Notes: generated by a model not told the origin, from the letters alone. DNA of 64,000 bases from Clavelina lepadiformis (GCF_947623445.1 NC_135247.1:6388501-6452500), one strand, 5' to 3'. Counted from the first letter of the stretch, positions 23,861 to 36,005 are shown. Translations and numbers: made by a program.

Positions 23861-24945
23861 GCTGATTCTAACCTACAGTATATCTGCACAAGTACACAAC
23901 AAACTTATCAATCCTACCGCTGTGCTTGCTTCAATGAAGTGATCCAAAGTGATGAAGCAGCGCCGATACCAGACCAAACATGACGTTAATTATTACTTAA
24001 GAATGACATGCTAAGTTATGAGAGTATGTCATTAGCTACAATGAAGAACTATAATAGTAGAATTATATACATTAATAGCGCGAAAATAATAAACATTCGC
24101 TAAATATCCGGTCTTTAGTCGCTTGCTAATAACTTGCGTTGTAATATTTTTGGAATAAATATGGTTTAAGTAGATTGTATTAGGTATACAGTATTACGGT
24201 TCACTTCACTTTTAAAATGCTACAATTGTCTGAAGTACGAAGTCTGGTTTAATTCTACGACTTTGTAATTACCGGTATAAGGAGGTCATTTTAAAATTTC
24301 ATCCTACCTCAAATACAGGCTACAATCAAACTGTAGAATATAGCATTGCAATCAGCTTTCACCGCAAAGACTAGTTTTGCAAAGTAGCTCTGAAAAGTGC
24401 TGTAATGCAAACAGCACAATCATTTCCCGTTTTCGCTTCCTTACATTTCATATAGTTTTAGGCTCAAGGTACTATAGTGGTGTTACAGGGGAAGGCTTAC
24501 TATTTTTCACCCAAAGTGACAATTTCAACGTAAGTAGATCACGGCCGCTGTAGATTAAGGTTTGCGTTATTCCAAACTAAAGCAAGTTCTTAACAAAACC
24601 ATGTAATGTAACGTTTGATCGTATGATTTTGAAATCTTTGACATAGTGCTATGTTGGTAGACAGGACAGTAAAACTATAGAATACTATAATAAAAAGCTT
24701 AGGTGTGGTTGAATGTCATAACATTATCCCGATATATAGAGATATATAGAGGGGCATTGTTATTAGTAAGTTATGCTATGGATAAACATGAAACTGACAA
24801 TTGCAAACGACCTATTGTTATTATCTTAGAGAATTATTATTATTATTATTACTACTTATTAACTTATTACCTGTTATTACTTATTACTTATTCACCATTG
24901 AAACCGTTATGACATACAATTTTGGTTGAAATAGATTAAACTAAA

Positions 24946-25435
24946 GCGATTCCCAAACTTTTTCTCTAGGCGTCCAATACAAAATCTATGAACACTCATG
25001 GCGCCCTAGCCAACCCAAACTTTGCAGGAAAACTATTTCGAACGACTGCCTCAATCTGAGCTGATGACTGCATTTAACACAAATAGAATTAGACGGCACC
25101 ATATGAAGTGGAATTCTTGTGAATGACTGATGTTACTTTTCTTTTTGTTTCCTAGTTTGTATTTATTATTTTCAGATTTAAAAATTAATAAACTGTGTCT
25201 AGAAATATTTGGCAACTGTAATTATCACCGATTTTAATGAATCAAGTTTAATGGACAGTATAGAATAATTTATGGAGTTTACTGCCTCGTAACCTTGTAA
25301 CCAATTAATTATATTTGCATTTTTATATAGCCTATGCTAGTAAAACTATAAACACAACTTTTTTGCATTGCCCCTGGCAAAGTCAAGTGGCTCTCCAGGA
25401 CGCATGGCGGCTCAGTTTAAGAACCGGATTCAAGT
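24946..25435. mobile_element. degenerate hAT (Charlie-like) element
   Basis: The left end GCGATTCCCAAACTTTTT and the right end AGTTTAAGAACCGG are inverted copies resembling the common Charlie/hAT terminus CAGTGGTTCTCAAACTTT. Near the ends 'GGCGCCCTAGCC' and 'CCCCTGGC...GGCTCTCC' also fit this class. No open frame and no clear target duplication remain. Confidence 0.5.
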
Positions 25436-26039
25436 ACTGTACAACTATATCTAGTCACAAGTCCTTTTAATATACCTAATAGAAACATTTTTCTGCAAGT
25501 GACTTTTGAAATCGGTTTTGATTTTCTCAACCCAATGCTCTGCACCTGTCATAGATCATTGAAAGAAGCGTACCTAGTACGCTTTGTATTAGCTTTATCT
25601 ATCAAAAACTCCTTATAGGCCTAGCATAACCTACAGAAGCAGGTTTATTTATATTAGCGTAGGTGCTATTGAAAGTTTCTCCGGTCAGACATTTTGTGCA
25701 ACATAGTCTATAACCCGAAACTCTATAAATTACTAAGTATACATGCGGTAAGAATGAAGCTTCAACCATTTGATTCCCCTGCGCTAACTGCGGTGTTAGC
25801 CAGCCCTTGCATCTGTGCAACGTTTCAAAGTTTTCACTACTGGCAAGTGGTTAGCAACTAACCATACTTTGTATGTAGCCTACAGCCTTCTATGATTTTT
25901 ATGCTTGCCCAGAAGCAACTTTTGTCGCAAAGCCTCGAAATGAAATCACATCGAAGAAATTAGTTTTTTTCTTCTTCAGTGAAATGTTAAAATCAAGATG
26001 CTGATTTAGCTTGACACAAAGTTCAAGTTAAACCATTGA

Positions 26040-26990
26040 ATCAAGGCCTACCATATGTCTTCTTTTAGGAAGATTTGTCCTCTTTTCTAAAGAAAAGTGA
26101 ATGGTCCTCCGAGGACGCTCAAAAATGCCCAAATGTCCTCTTTTTTCGCATTTCGAGTTAGTTGCTTATACTTTCAACATGACGTTTAGGCGAGACGTTG
26201 TATTTATTTCCAAAAAATTACTGTAGCCATGAAACATGCTGAATTGCTGGTTTAAAAAAGGTTTTCCAACAAATTGCCCTACCAGCCCTACCTTCTTGAT
26301 TGTTATTGCAAACATTGTTCGACGTTCTCTGTAACGTTTGGGCCTTTTTCCATGCGAGGATCTGTCGCAATTTTTCTGGCGCAAGTTCGAACTTAACAGA
26401 CCGTAACGAAAGTATCGCTAGTGGTCTCGACAAGTTCGTGGTTTTACAAGCGCGCATGTTGAGTTAAGTTCGAACTTGGGGTCTGTTAAGTTCAAACTTG
26501 CGCCAGAAAAATTGCAACAGAACCTCACATGTAAAAAAGCCCATTAATAAAGCAAAGGTGTGAGTTTTGTAGGCCTAGCCTACGATTAGTGTTACTGTAT
26601 GGTAGGCTATGTTCAAAATTTCTTACAGAAGCTTGTCTAGTTAGGCTATAGCATACAGGTAGTTCTCAGCAGATGCTTTCATTTTTCTGTATTATTCTTT
26701 AAATTTAGACAACCATAAAGCAAAACAAGCTATAAATTATAATGCCGAAGAGGAAAACTCTGTTTACTGATGAGCTACGCCAGAAGTATCCTTGTTTCAG
26801 AAAAGGACGTAGTAATTTCGAAGCTGAATGCATTACTTGTGGATATGGCACGTTTATTTTTGTGGCAAACAAAGGTAGTGTTAGCCTCGATGACCATATT
26901 AAAACCACGAAGCATAAGCAGGCTATTAGAGGTGAAAATAAAGGCATTGATATGAATGCGCAGTATTTTACCAATGCCTTGTTGTGATAT
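26040..26990 (+). mobile_element. hAT-like element remnant with BED-type zinc finger ORF
   Basis: The ORF 26742-26987 (81 codons) starts MPKRKTLFTDELRQKYPCFR and has 'CITCGYGTF...DDHIKTTKHKQA', a C-x2-C...H-x4-H BED/C2H2-like finger typical of the N-terminus of a widespread hAT-type transposase. At 26050-26150 GTCCTCTTTT/GTCCTC repeats recall the terminal sequence of this class; related GGACG/AAGGAC text occurs at 32310-32641. The remaining transposase is missing, so the ORF is probably a truncated first exon. Confidence 0.5.
26339..26545. repeat. long inverted repeat (foldback MITE-like)
   Basis: The arm 26361-26402 is matched by the reverse complement of 26480-26521 with 40 of 42 bases identical; weaker matching extends outward (GGGCCTTTTTCCATGCGAGG against GGGCTTTTTTACATGTGAGG) to about 26339 and 26545. 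The loop is 77 bp. No target duplication was clear. Confidence 0.8.
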
Positions 26991-28235
26991 AATCCATAGA
27001 GTTATATAAAATCCCTCTGTCATAATTATTCCACTGGCGATATGATAACTCAGATTAACATTACTGTACAACAAACATTAAAACATTGAGATTAAAGTCA
27101 AGAAAGAATGGATATTATGAAAAACAATTGTTTTGCGATTGTTTCAACCAGAAGAAGAAAATAAAGCTTCAGCTGAATATTGAAAATATTTCGTAGCATA
27201 AATTCGATAGTTGCAAAGATTACGCTACAATAATAACGAATTCCTTCATATACAGCTATACTATATAACAGTTTGAGCCTATTGGTCTAACTTGATTGTC
27301 TGATATTGAAAACGAATATCAAAGTATATAGATCAAATAGTAGTCTATCACAATAATACGCGCGATCGTAAAATAGCTCACAATTTTCTTTTGCAACTAA
27401 TTTGTACGTTGTGTTTACAATATGGTTACATTTTATAAATAACGGTTAAATTTTTCAACTAACGGACTCCGTATTTTTGAAAAATTATTATCATTAAAAA
27501 AGGTTTTTAACGAAGAATACAAAGGTAGGCTATATATGGATTAGTTTTTAGGCTTCGATCGTCGGTGTTTATCTTATCACGCGTTATTTATAAGTGTTGA
27601 AAATTTATGATCAATGAAGTAAAACATGCATCAAAAGCTATATCTTACCTGCTAAAAAAAGTATGCGTTAGTATACTATATACAGTATAAGTTGTTCAAT
27701 TACAAAACAGCCACGAACATTGCAAAAATATTATTTGGTGAAAACAACAAACACAGATTTCTAGATATCCCTGGACGAAAACCAACCGGGCAAAGTTTTA
27801 ATTCTGTGGCGGAATTAATATTGTACAATACTATATGAATAGCGGCTTTATGTAACATATACAGTCATCAAAGACCTGGCGTCATACCAACACATGATAA
27901 TCTATTGTAAGCAAAGCGACAACAGCTGCGATCAGCTTCGAAAAATTTTTAGCCTGGGTGTGGTTATACAGTACATTATGACCATAAAGTTAGATTTGCT
28001 ATTTGGTATCCTATTTGACACACAGCAATTATTTTACACATTATCTATGCATCTGTTGTACGTTTATACACGGGTTATACTTCGCGCCAATGCAAACAGC
28101 AACTTTTCGACAGTATAACCATATAGAAGTCAATCATTAACTTTTCTCTAGTCTATGGACTGTAGTCAGAAAATTCCTGAACTACTTTGTAGTGTATGAC
28201 TTAGGGAGCAAGCAAAGTTCCATTTGCAATTCAGA

Positions 28236-31200
28236 ATGGTTCTTCGGAGTCATTTGCCTGACCTTGCTATTCCTGACAAGAGTTTGCATGACTATTTGCT
28301 TCAATGTTTGCAAGCTCATGGCGACAGAGTTGCTGTAGTAAGTATAAAAGTGTAATTGTGAGCTCGAAAAAATTGCAAAACTAAGTCATCTGTTGTTGCT
28401 GCTTATAGCCTACGCTGAGCCTTTAGGTTTTAACGCAAAAGCTATAAAAAAGAAATAACTTTTTTCCAGTAAAAGTTTAGTTCAGTCATAATGTCATATA
28501 TAGAGTCAAATCGTTGTTTCAGAATATACATTATGTATATTCCCGTATAATTGACTCGAAACGGTATGAAATGTGCTTCGTGCATCATTACACTTACAGT
28601 CGAATACTGAAGCATGACTCTCCAAGTTGTCCTTGCAATTTGAATTCGATTCTGCGTAAATTTAACTCTAACAAACATTAAGTTTCGTATTTTAGCTCAA
28701 TGCTGGTGACAACAAGGAATCATTTACGTTCAAACAAATCCGGGATTGTGCTGTAAAGTGCGCATGCGCATTATACGATCTGGGTATCGGGAAAGGTGAC
28801 ATCATAGCAACATGCATGACGAACTGCGTCGAATATGTTTTTGTAATGATTGGAGCCTCTGCATGCGGAGCTGCAGTTACAACTTGCAACCCAAGTTATA
28901 CTGAAGGTAAATTAGCTAATTATACCAAACAGGGACCTCGTTTCACGGGGGCAGGAGGGCATTTCCCCCCAACTTTTGAACAATTACCATAGTTTATCAC
29001 AATTGGAACTGTTTTCTGTAACTGCCAATGATTTTTAAACCAAGTTTGTCCCTCCAAAGTTTTATAGCAAACTAGATATACCAAACAAACATGGGCAACT
29101 CTCGTCAAACTGTTTGCTGGATTTCACACTGGTGTTCATATCATTATTATCATCTATTTTCTGCAGTGGAAATAATTCGACAGTTTCAGAATTCTCAGCC
29201 CAAAATGGTATTTGTGGATGCATGTGACTACAACAAAATGGTGAAAGTGTCTCATAGCGTTGGATCGATTAAGGTGAGTAATCTGGAGTTCTTATTACAC
29301 TGTAATAACAATTAAGTAATACAGTGTATATAAGCATAGCGATTTCATCCATTTAATCTAAAACAGGATATAATATCTGCGGAAAGAACATCGATTTGTA
29401 AAACAATATACGACTTGATTGATGGCGCCGTCGAAAAAAGTAAGCAGAAACAAGATGAATTAAGGTAACAATTGGAATTTTCAATGGAACTGCTAATACA
29501 TTTTCTGTTACATTTTCATGTTCGGTTAGACTTTCCTTATCAAGTTGAAGTAAATCCTGACGATACAGTGATGATGCCTTACTCCAGTGGTACTACAGGT
29601 TTATCCAAAGGTGTTATGATCACTCAGAGAAATCTTGTTTCCATCATCGAGTTAGGCAGGTATATTTTGAAACAAAATAAAAATTGATATTGACAGACCC
29701 ATGATTTCATCAATGTATGGAACAAGTAAAAATACTAGAAAAATGAGGTAACACTATTTTATTAACCCAAGCTTAAGCTTGCTTTGTCAGGCTCGGTGTC
29801 TTGATCCTGCTGCCATTTTTTACTATCTTCGTTACAATTGACGAAGCAAGCTCAATTTTGCGAAAGCTTGTGTTAGTAACTAAAATTGAACTTGTTATGT
29901 GGAATATGCTACTCCTTTTCGTTTTATTGCTTTCGATATTGCAAAATCATTAATAGTAAAGCATGCCTTAGGGCTTAGGCTACACTTATATTACAAAAAT
30001 GATATATGAAACATATATGTTATAAAGGAAGATTTATTTAATATTCTGGCATTAAACCCTAAATTAGATCTGAATCGGGTATGATAACCGTACTCAACAA
30101 AAATTAGTCAATTTATTAGAGAATATCCTCAAGACACTTCGTTATACATGAGATGAAATTATTGTTTTTCTTAGTTCGGTCTGCTATTGATTTACATATG
30201 GTAACATTTTGTAGGGTATCCGTTGGAAACTCCAGGGCAGATACTCAGTACCTTGTGCTTCCCATGTTTCATATTTATGGAGGAATGGTTACTTTGTTAT
30301 CTTTAGTTACCGGTTCGAAAACCATTTTGGAGAAAAGATTTACAGTGGACAGTTTTTTTCACAGCGTGCAGGAGCATAAGGTTTATAAAGGAACAAAAAA
30401 TTTTCTTATTGTTTATCACATATTTTCAAGAGCTTAGTGTGGAGTCATTACATACAGCACTTTCTTAAGTTATTTAGTTATCATTTAATCAGTTGCATCA
30501 GCCAACATGCAATAAAAACAAAACTGACAAGAAAAAATCGGATGCATTACTAAGTGCTTTAATCAAATGGAAAAATTTTTTTCGACATACAATATGGTTT
30601 TTAATACAAAACCACTCGCCTTCACCATTCCTATAAGGTACCGGAGACGGGTATTGAAAATTATTCTATTTTAACTTTTTCAGATAAATTTTCTTTATGC
30701 TGTTCCCCCAATGATCCTTTCCATATGTAACAGTCCTCAGCTATCCCACTACGACATATCTTCTCTTTCAAGAATAATTAGTGGAGCAGCGCCGCTACCA
30801 GATGGTGTGGCCAAGCAAGTCATGAAAAAACTAAACGTGCGTTTGTATCAAGGTGAGTTACAAACGGCTATGTGCAACTGTAGCTTATACACGATTTCTG
30901 AATTACTTTCTTCGTCGCAATTACGAAAAGGTAATGTTTTAAAAGATTACTATAATGTCCAACATCGTTTACCAGGCAGAAATGACTCATTGCGATTCTC
31001 ATATTTCTAAAAATGCTTTAATATAGTTTGTTTTATTTGGCAGGCTGGGGTTTAACAGAGGCCGTTCCGCTAGTCGTGTCATCGCTTGATGTTAACATTC
31101 CAATTCAATCCGTTGGATATGCTTCTCCAAATACATTAATTAAGGTCAAACTTTGTTGATTAATTATCTTAATTATTGTGTGATAAAGTTAACGCTACTC

Positions 31201-32209
31201 TGTGATTCCCAAAGGTAACGGATCCAAACACTGGCAAGGAGCTTGGTTCGTATAAAGAAGGCGAAATTTGTGTAAAAGGTCCCCAGGTATTAAAGTAAGC
31301 TCATAACTAAACGTTGCGATTGTTATATTTTCATTACTTTGTAACTAAATGCAAAATACAGGTGATGAAAGGCTATTACAAGGCAGAAGCTGCCACGAAA
31401 CGATCCTTCGACTCTGACGGTTGGTTTCGTACCGGGGATATCGGCTACTATGACAAGTATGAATACTTGTTTGTCGTTGATCGCTTGAAGGAATTGATCA
31501 AATACAAAGGATTTCAGGTTTGCGATTATGGCAACATAGTTTGGCTTCAGACCAGGGGTTCCCAACTGGGGGTACGAGATTGAACATCAAGGGGTACGAA
31601 GATCCTTGGGCCACAAATTATGATTTTTGCATTTTTGTGTGAAATACCGGTTTAACGTTTAATTGAGCTATAAATTTAGCAAAATATATATGAAAAATTC
31701 CATCAGAATTTTTTTGGGGGTACGAAGAATGCTCTGACCTGACAAGGGGGTACGAGCAGCAAAAAAGGTTGGGAACCCCTGCTTTAGACCAAAGCTAAAT
31801 TTAATTGTACAACTTTTGAATATACTTAGGTTGCTCCGGCCGAGTTAGAAGAGCTTCTTTTACGTCATCCGAAAATCTCTGACGTGGCCGTCATTGGAGT
31901 CCCCGATATTGAAGCCGGAGAAGTTCCCAAAGCGTTTGTGGTGGCCACAGATCCTCATCTGAGCAAAATTGACATACATGCGTTTGTGAACGGTAACTAT
32001 AACCGCAGATGTGAAGTGAATGCTTTTATTGTGTTTCAATTGAAGTCAATTTAACTAATACAAAACTTGTGCTTCAAATAGGAAAAGTATCATCCTACAA
32101 GCAACTTAGAGGAGGGATCGAATTTCGTAGTTTCATTCCCAAAAGTGCGAGTGGGAAGATTCTGAGAAGGGAGTTACGAGATGAAGAGAGAAGAAAATCT
32201 AAACTTTAA
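28236..32209 (+). CDS. 4-coumarate-CoA ligase-like acyl-CoA synthetase B (peroxisomal)
   Basis: Complete paralogue of A in head-to-head orientation. Twelve exons: 28236-28337, 28696-28906, 29167-29273, 29367-29439, 29530-29659, 30215-30380, 30684-30852, 31044-31144, 31215-31286, 31362-31517, 31830-31992, 32082-32209. Frames join throughout (525 residues) and exon phases equal those of A. It has [11 protein letters not shown] (Ser replaces the usual Pro), [27 protein letters not shown] and [11 protein letters not shown] with the catalytic Lys. The last residues are RRKSKL, a PTS1 peroxisomal signal. ATG chosen because it is the first in an exon of the same length class and phase as in A and C. 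A hAT MITE sits in the intron after 31517. Substrate unknown; a medium- or long-chain or aromatic acid is typical of the family. Confidence 0.93.
29757..29881. repeat. inverted pair of Penelope-pLTR-like sequences in intron 5 of synthetase B
   Basis: The right arm TTGACGAAGCAAGC...TTTTGCGAAAGCTTGTGTTA resembles the hammerhead-like motif at 21231. The left arm (29759-29792: AACCCAAGCTT...GCTTGCTTTGTCA) is its approximate reverse complement, so two copies lie head to head around about 45 bp. Confidence 0.4.
31553..31781. mobile_element. 229-bp hAT MITE in synthetase B intron
   Basis: Begins CAGGGGTTCCCAACTGGG and ends AGGTTGGGAACCCCTG, near-perfect terminal inverted repeats. Flanked by an 8-bp target duplication CTTCAGAC (31545-31552) / CTTTAGAC (31782-31789) with one mismatch. 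Internal GGGGTACGA repeats occur near both ends. No coding capacity. Confidence 0.85.
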
Positions 32210-32289
32210 ATATCAATCGTCGGATACTTTGTTGAAAGTGATTAATCGATCAAAATAATTCACTAGACCAAGTATACGAAGATTGTGTG

Positions 32290-32641
32290 TCGCGCGTTTG
32301 GGGAGACAGGGCTTCCATCGGTTTCAACTCAAAAATAAGGACGACTAGGAAAAGAAAGACGAATACCACCTTAAACAGTGCACAACAGGAGAAAGCAACC
32401 AATGTTCCTAAAAAAAAAAAAAACGATACACTATCTGCATGTTCTTAACTTTGGTATCTCTTTGGTACAAAATGGTATACTAAAGGTGTCAGAATGTCCA
32501 AAATACGAACCTCTGCCCTAAAAATAAGGACGAAAATGAAAATAAGGACGTTTCTTAGAAAAAAAGGACAAAAATATTTTCCAAGACACAGACCTTTAAA
32601 ATAAGGACAAATCTTAGAAATAAGGACGGTATGGCAACCCT
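32290..32641. repeat. GGAC-rich transposon remnant
   Basis: Several AAATAAGGACG / AAAAAGGACA units end in GGACGGTATGGCAACCCTA; the reverse complement TAGGGTTGCCATACCGTCC resembles a hAT terminal repeat. Similar GTCCTC-rich text flanks the BED-finger ORF near 26050-26150. The left end is not clear. Confidence 0.4.
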
Positions 32642-35072
32642 ACATATCACGTGGTTTTGCGGTGTAGCAGCTAGAAAGTTACAAAAAAGTGTAAACTATG
32701 GTCAGTTGTGCGAGGTGTAACACTAATAGGACGACAGAGCTACTCAGCAGCGCTCGTTGAACAAAAGCAACGCTCAGCTCGTTCGTCGATCAGAAAATGA
32801 GCGTATTCGCACTCACGCTCACATTCTTGAATAAAAGAAATGGGCGTGCTTACGCTCATGGTAGTTGAATCAATGCCACTGTTTCCATGCATTTTCACGT
32901 TGTGCTGCTGAACTTATTTCGAACTGTTATTTATCATTATTACATTCGACAGCTCTTAGATTTCCATGGACAGAGCAAGTAGATTACTTAAACAGTGATA
33001 GTGAATTATTATTCATCTAGAAAAGCTTGTTCAAATTATTTTTCAGGCATCGGGCACTTGATGGGTTCATCCTGTTTAAGCTTTTGCTCGTTCTACTTTT
33101 GTAAAAAGTACGATGTTTTTTACGTAACGCTTATCTGGTAGATTGAAGAAAGTACGCAGCGTAAATGCCCGCTAATAGTATAAAGTTGTAAGTCGGGCTG
33201 GGTTAGGGTTTGAGTTTTAACAAAAATTCGGGCTACAATTGGGCCTGAATTTATACTCAGACTCTGCCGCATTTGCGTAGTAATATGACTTTTTTTATAC
33301 ACGAAGGTGCATGCACCCAGGAGAGTGCTAAAAACTTCTCGCAGAACGCAAAGCGCAACTTAGAATAGAATGACAGACAAAGAATGGCATCAAAAGATGA
33401 TTTTGGTTCATTCCACAAATTATACTTTTGGGCTTAATTTGGGCTTCAAATAAACTTTCGGTTTCAAGTTAACAATATAAGACTCGTTTACAACCCTGTA
33501 ACAATAGGTAACCACGCGATTATAATGTTTGCAGCACCAGTTATGTGAGTGCAGTCAAAATTTTGTAAAATCTGACAAACACATCATTTTTCCAACACTT
33601 CAAACTAAGAGTCACATTTCTTATGTTGTTTTCGTAAAAGCTAAAACATAATATCTTTTAACAAAAAACTGGAGAGGTTTTACAAATTATAGAAAATAAA
33701 ATGACACACTTTTTCGTTTGCAAACTTGCAAAAGTGTTATATAACTTAGTAAAATAATAAGTATAATAATAATAATGTCAGCCAACATAACACCGAGTTA
33801 AATATAAAACGTTAATTTTGCTTGTGGCTGACATAAACTTCATTGGTAAAGGCGAACGTCCCATCGACCGCAGCTCTATACGGCCTATATAGCCTCTACT
33901 TACATCGAAATAGGTCAGGTCATTGTCTTTGCTTTTACCCCATCATCAGGTGACAAATAGTCTCAAAACAGTCAAAATTGTGAAGATTTATCGACTGCAA
34001 ACGCGTTCACAGCATTTCTGTGACAAGCAAATTTGCGCGTGCGGAGGACAAAAAATGCGAGCTCGATCTCAAGTGAGCGCTCAATTGAGAAAAGTCATCA
34101 CTTTATCAGCACTTTCATAACGCATTTTTAACGAACAAAAAGCTACACTAAACAATAAACATGTTGTAAAAGCATTAGTAATATCATTTTTTAACCTATA
34201 ACAGCCCTTTAGAACATAAAAGGTATAAGGCTATGTTGCCACTAGGCACTAATCGTAATTATCATTTGATGCCAACATAATTGCATATCTTATAATCCAA
34301 CACTAAATTGAAACGTCAGCTACCAGTGTTCTTCAGCGTTGTGACTCTGCTGTGTTGTTTGTTTTGCGCATTATACATGTAACTACTGTATACCAGCATT
34401 TTACATCAGATGGAAATGGGTTTACTAACCAACGTTCCCAACTTAAATCGTTTTAATTCGAAAACGTTTATCGGTACAGCTTGTTTATGTTGAGTTATAT
34501 TGGCGACGCTAAGCACTTCCCTCGGTACAGGCGCTATAGGCCTTTCCTACATTTTGCCAAACAAAGCTTTTCCCCGAATAGTCACCTACAAAGTAACTGG
34601 AGGAATTTTCGGAAAATCTTCCACCGTAAACTATATAGGTCGTTTAGCGCGATAAAAACTTTTGGGGATTCACGCAGTACGAATTTTGTTCAAACAAAAG
34701 TGTTGACAATAATTCCTTTCTGTCTCCATAGCAAAGTGCTGGCTATAAAAATGACGCTAATGAACACAAGGTGTCTATTACTTGTGATTAATTTTCAGCC
34801 ACGTGTGTTTGTTCGAGAGAAGAATTCTGCAGGCTTTGTGTACATTTTGGCTTTTCGTTTTTATGTTTACGACGCAACAGCATAAGTTGAACGCAACTGT
34901 CATTAAAGACGTACTTTTTTACGGTGCTCTTTATTGCCCATCTAATTTCTCATCTACGAGTTATGCAAGGAATCTAAGTTACGTATGAAAAGTTAAGATC
35001 AACATCTTCGCGAAAGTAAGAGGCGAAGTTGAGCTAAGTTTAGCGCAATTACCTAATGTTTACCATGTGGAG
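32642..35072. other. intergenic region between synthetase B and the IL-1-like gene
   Basis: No coding exon recognised. At 32750-32880 a stretch rich in GCTCGTT/ACGCTCA motifs looks repetitive. The 134-codon frame at 34481 has no recognisable domain. Confidence 0.4.
33178..33270 (-). repeat. GGGCCCGA-rich palindromic repeat, copy 1
   Basis: The reverse complement (GAGTATAAATTCAGGCCCAA ... CAGCCCGACTTACAACTT) corresponds to 47957-48046 on the plus strand (GAGTATAAGTTCGGGCCCGA ... CGGCCCGACTTATAACT). The two halves of each copy are themselves roughly inverted, as in a small MITE. Confidence 0.5.
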
Positions 35073-35079
35073 TATAAAA
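35073..35079 (+). promoter_or_regulatory. TATA box of the IL-1-like gene
   Basis: TATAAAA in GGAGTATAAAACTAAAAGCC lies 78 bp before the ATG at 35157, so transcription would begin at about 35100-35110 and give a short unspliced 5' UTR. A proximal TATA box fits an inducible, intronless gene. Confidence 0.55.
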
Positions 35080-35156
35080 CTAAAAGCCACCACCAGAAAC
35101 GGCATAAAATTTCCGAAAATTTTCAATCGCAATACAGACTGCAACAAAATTGAACG

Positions 35157-35789
35157 ATGACGATGAAAAGCGGTAAGCGACGTTCCTTCAGCATAAGAAA
35201 GTTATTTCATTGGTTCTTGAATCGAGGCAGAGTGGTACCAAACGCTGAGTGTAGATCGAGTCAAAGCTCCGGTCCCAGATCGAGTACCTGTCAGAGCTCC
35301 ACACTGAGCCCCAGGTCGAGCAAATGCAGCAAAAGCACGGAGTTTCAGGAACTTTATAATTTTCGTGAAATCCAGGATACACAGATTGTCAATGCTAACG
35401 GTAGTGATAAGTGGTTTCCGGCCGATCTTGTAGACGGGCGAAATGTTCTCTGTGGGAACTCGAACGTGTATTGGAAGACTTGGACCACGGATGACGACTT
35501 CCTGTATATATTCGGAATACAAGGCGAGGAATCGTTCCTTTACATCAGCGCAGATGAAGAAAAGGGAAGGTTGAAGTTGCGTACGGGATCTGATCCTTCC
35601 CAACCAGAAGGGATTTCTCAAGGAGACAAAAGAATTTTGAGAACTGAAACCTTTATTGCCGGATCCTATACTTTTAAAGTAGAAGGAAGCGGTTATTGCG
35701 TTTTTTACCACGAAAACGGAACATCATCCCCGCTTGTTTTGGACAAGCCTGCTGCTGATAACATTCCAACAAACTGGCAAATGATTTAA
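35157..35789 (+). CDS. IL-1-family-like beta-trefoil protein, single exon
   Basis: Uninterrupted 210-codon ORF with TATA box and AATAAA. No signal peptide: the N-terminus is basic (KSGKRRSFSIRKLF, residues 4-17) followed by a Ser/Arg/Cys-rich linker (32-61). Residues about 66-210 have the length of mature IL-1 and a matching pattern: FREIQD (69-74) against FRIWD of IL-1RA; FGIQGEESFLYIS (119-131) against LGIHGGKMCLSC; LKLRTG (139-144) against LQLEAV; DKRILRTETF (157-166) against DKRFAFIRSD; YTFKVEGSGYCVF (171-183) against TSFESAACPGWFL; PLVLDKPAADNI (192-203) against PVSLTNMPDEGV; WQMI end. IL-1-family proteins are leaderless cytokines with N-terminal prodomains, which fits. Another beta-trefoil (FGF-like) is the alternative. 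Identification is by eye; the gene structure is secure, the family call moderate. Confidence 0.6.
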   Translation: MTMKSGKRRSFSIRKLFHWFLNRGRVVPNAECRSSQSSGPRSSTCQSSTLSPRSSKCSKSTEFQELYNFREIQDTQIVNANGSDKWFPADLVDGRNVLCGNSNVYWKTWTTDDDFLYIFGIQGEESFLYISADEEKGRLKLRTGSDPSQPEGISQGDKRILRTETFIAGSYTFKVEGSGYCVFYHENGTSSPLVLDKPAADNIPTNWQMI

Positions 35790-36005
35790 CGACATACTAA
35801 AAAGTACAAGGTTTCGATATGAAGGAAATAGTCATTCTTGAAAGAGAAGCCGAAGCAAAGAATTGTATTCAACTGTTTATTATAACAATTTGTATCTTGT
35901 AATTATGTTTATAGTCTTACAACACGCCTACATCTGATTTATTTATTACACATCGTTTGCCATTTTCTTGACCCTGTTGTTGTTACCACTTGAAACATAT
36001 TATTC

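Larger units (their letters stand above)
23861..28235. other. head-to-head intergenic region between synthetases A and B
   Basis: A (-) and B (+) diverge across 4.4 kb. The interval may hold both promoters, but no TATA or known operator was recognised. It contains an ATT microsatellite (24833-24866), a hAT remnant, a long foldback repeat and a BED-zinc-finger transposon remnant listed separately. From 27000 to 28235 nothing was recognised. Confidence 0.5.

Noticed and set aside
24833-24900. Tyr/Leu-rich ORF end
   Set aside because: Translation of the ATT/TTA microsatellite.
29460-29464. alternative donor for synthetase B exon 4 after GATGAATTAAG
   Set aside because: It would break the frame into exon 5; the donor at 29440 gives the 73-nt exon and phase found in A, C and D.
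34481-34885. 134-codon plus-strand ORF before the IL-1-like gene
   Set aside because: No domain recognised and amino-acid composition typical of AT-rich non-coding DNA.
35202-35711. 169-codon minus-strand ORF
   Set aside because: Exact antisense shadow of the IL-1-like gene, which has the TATA box and AATAAA on the plus strand.
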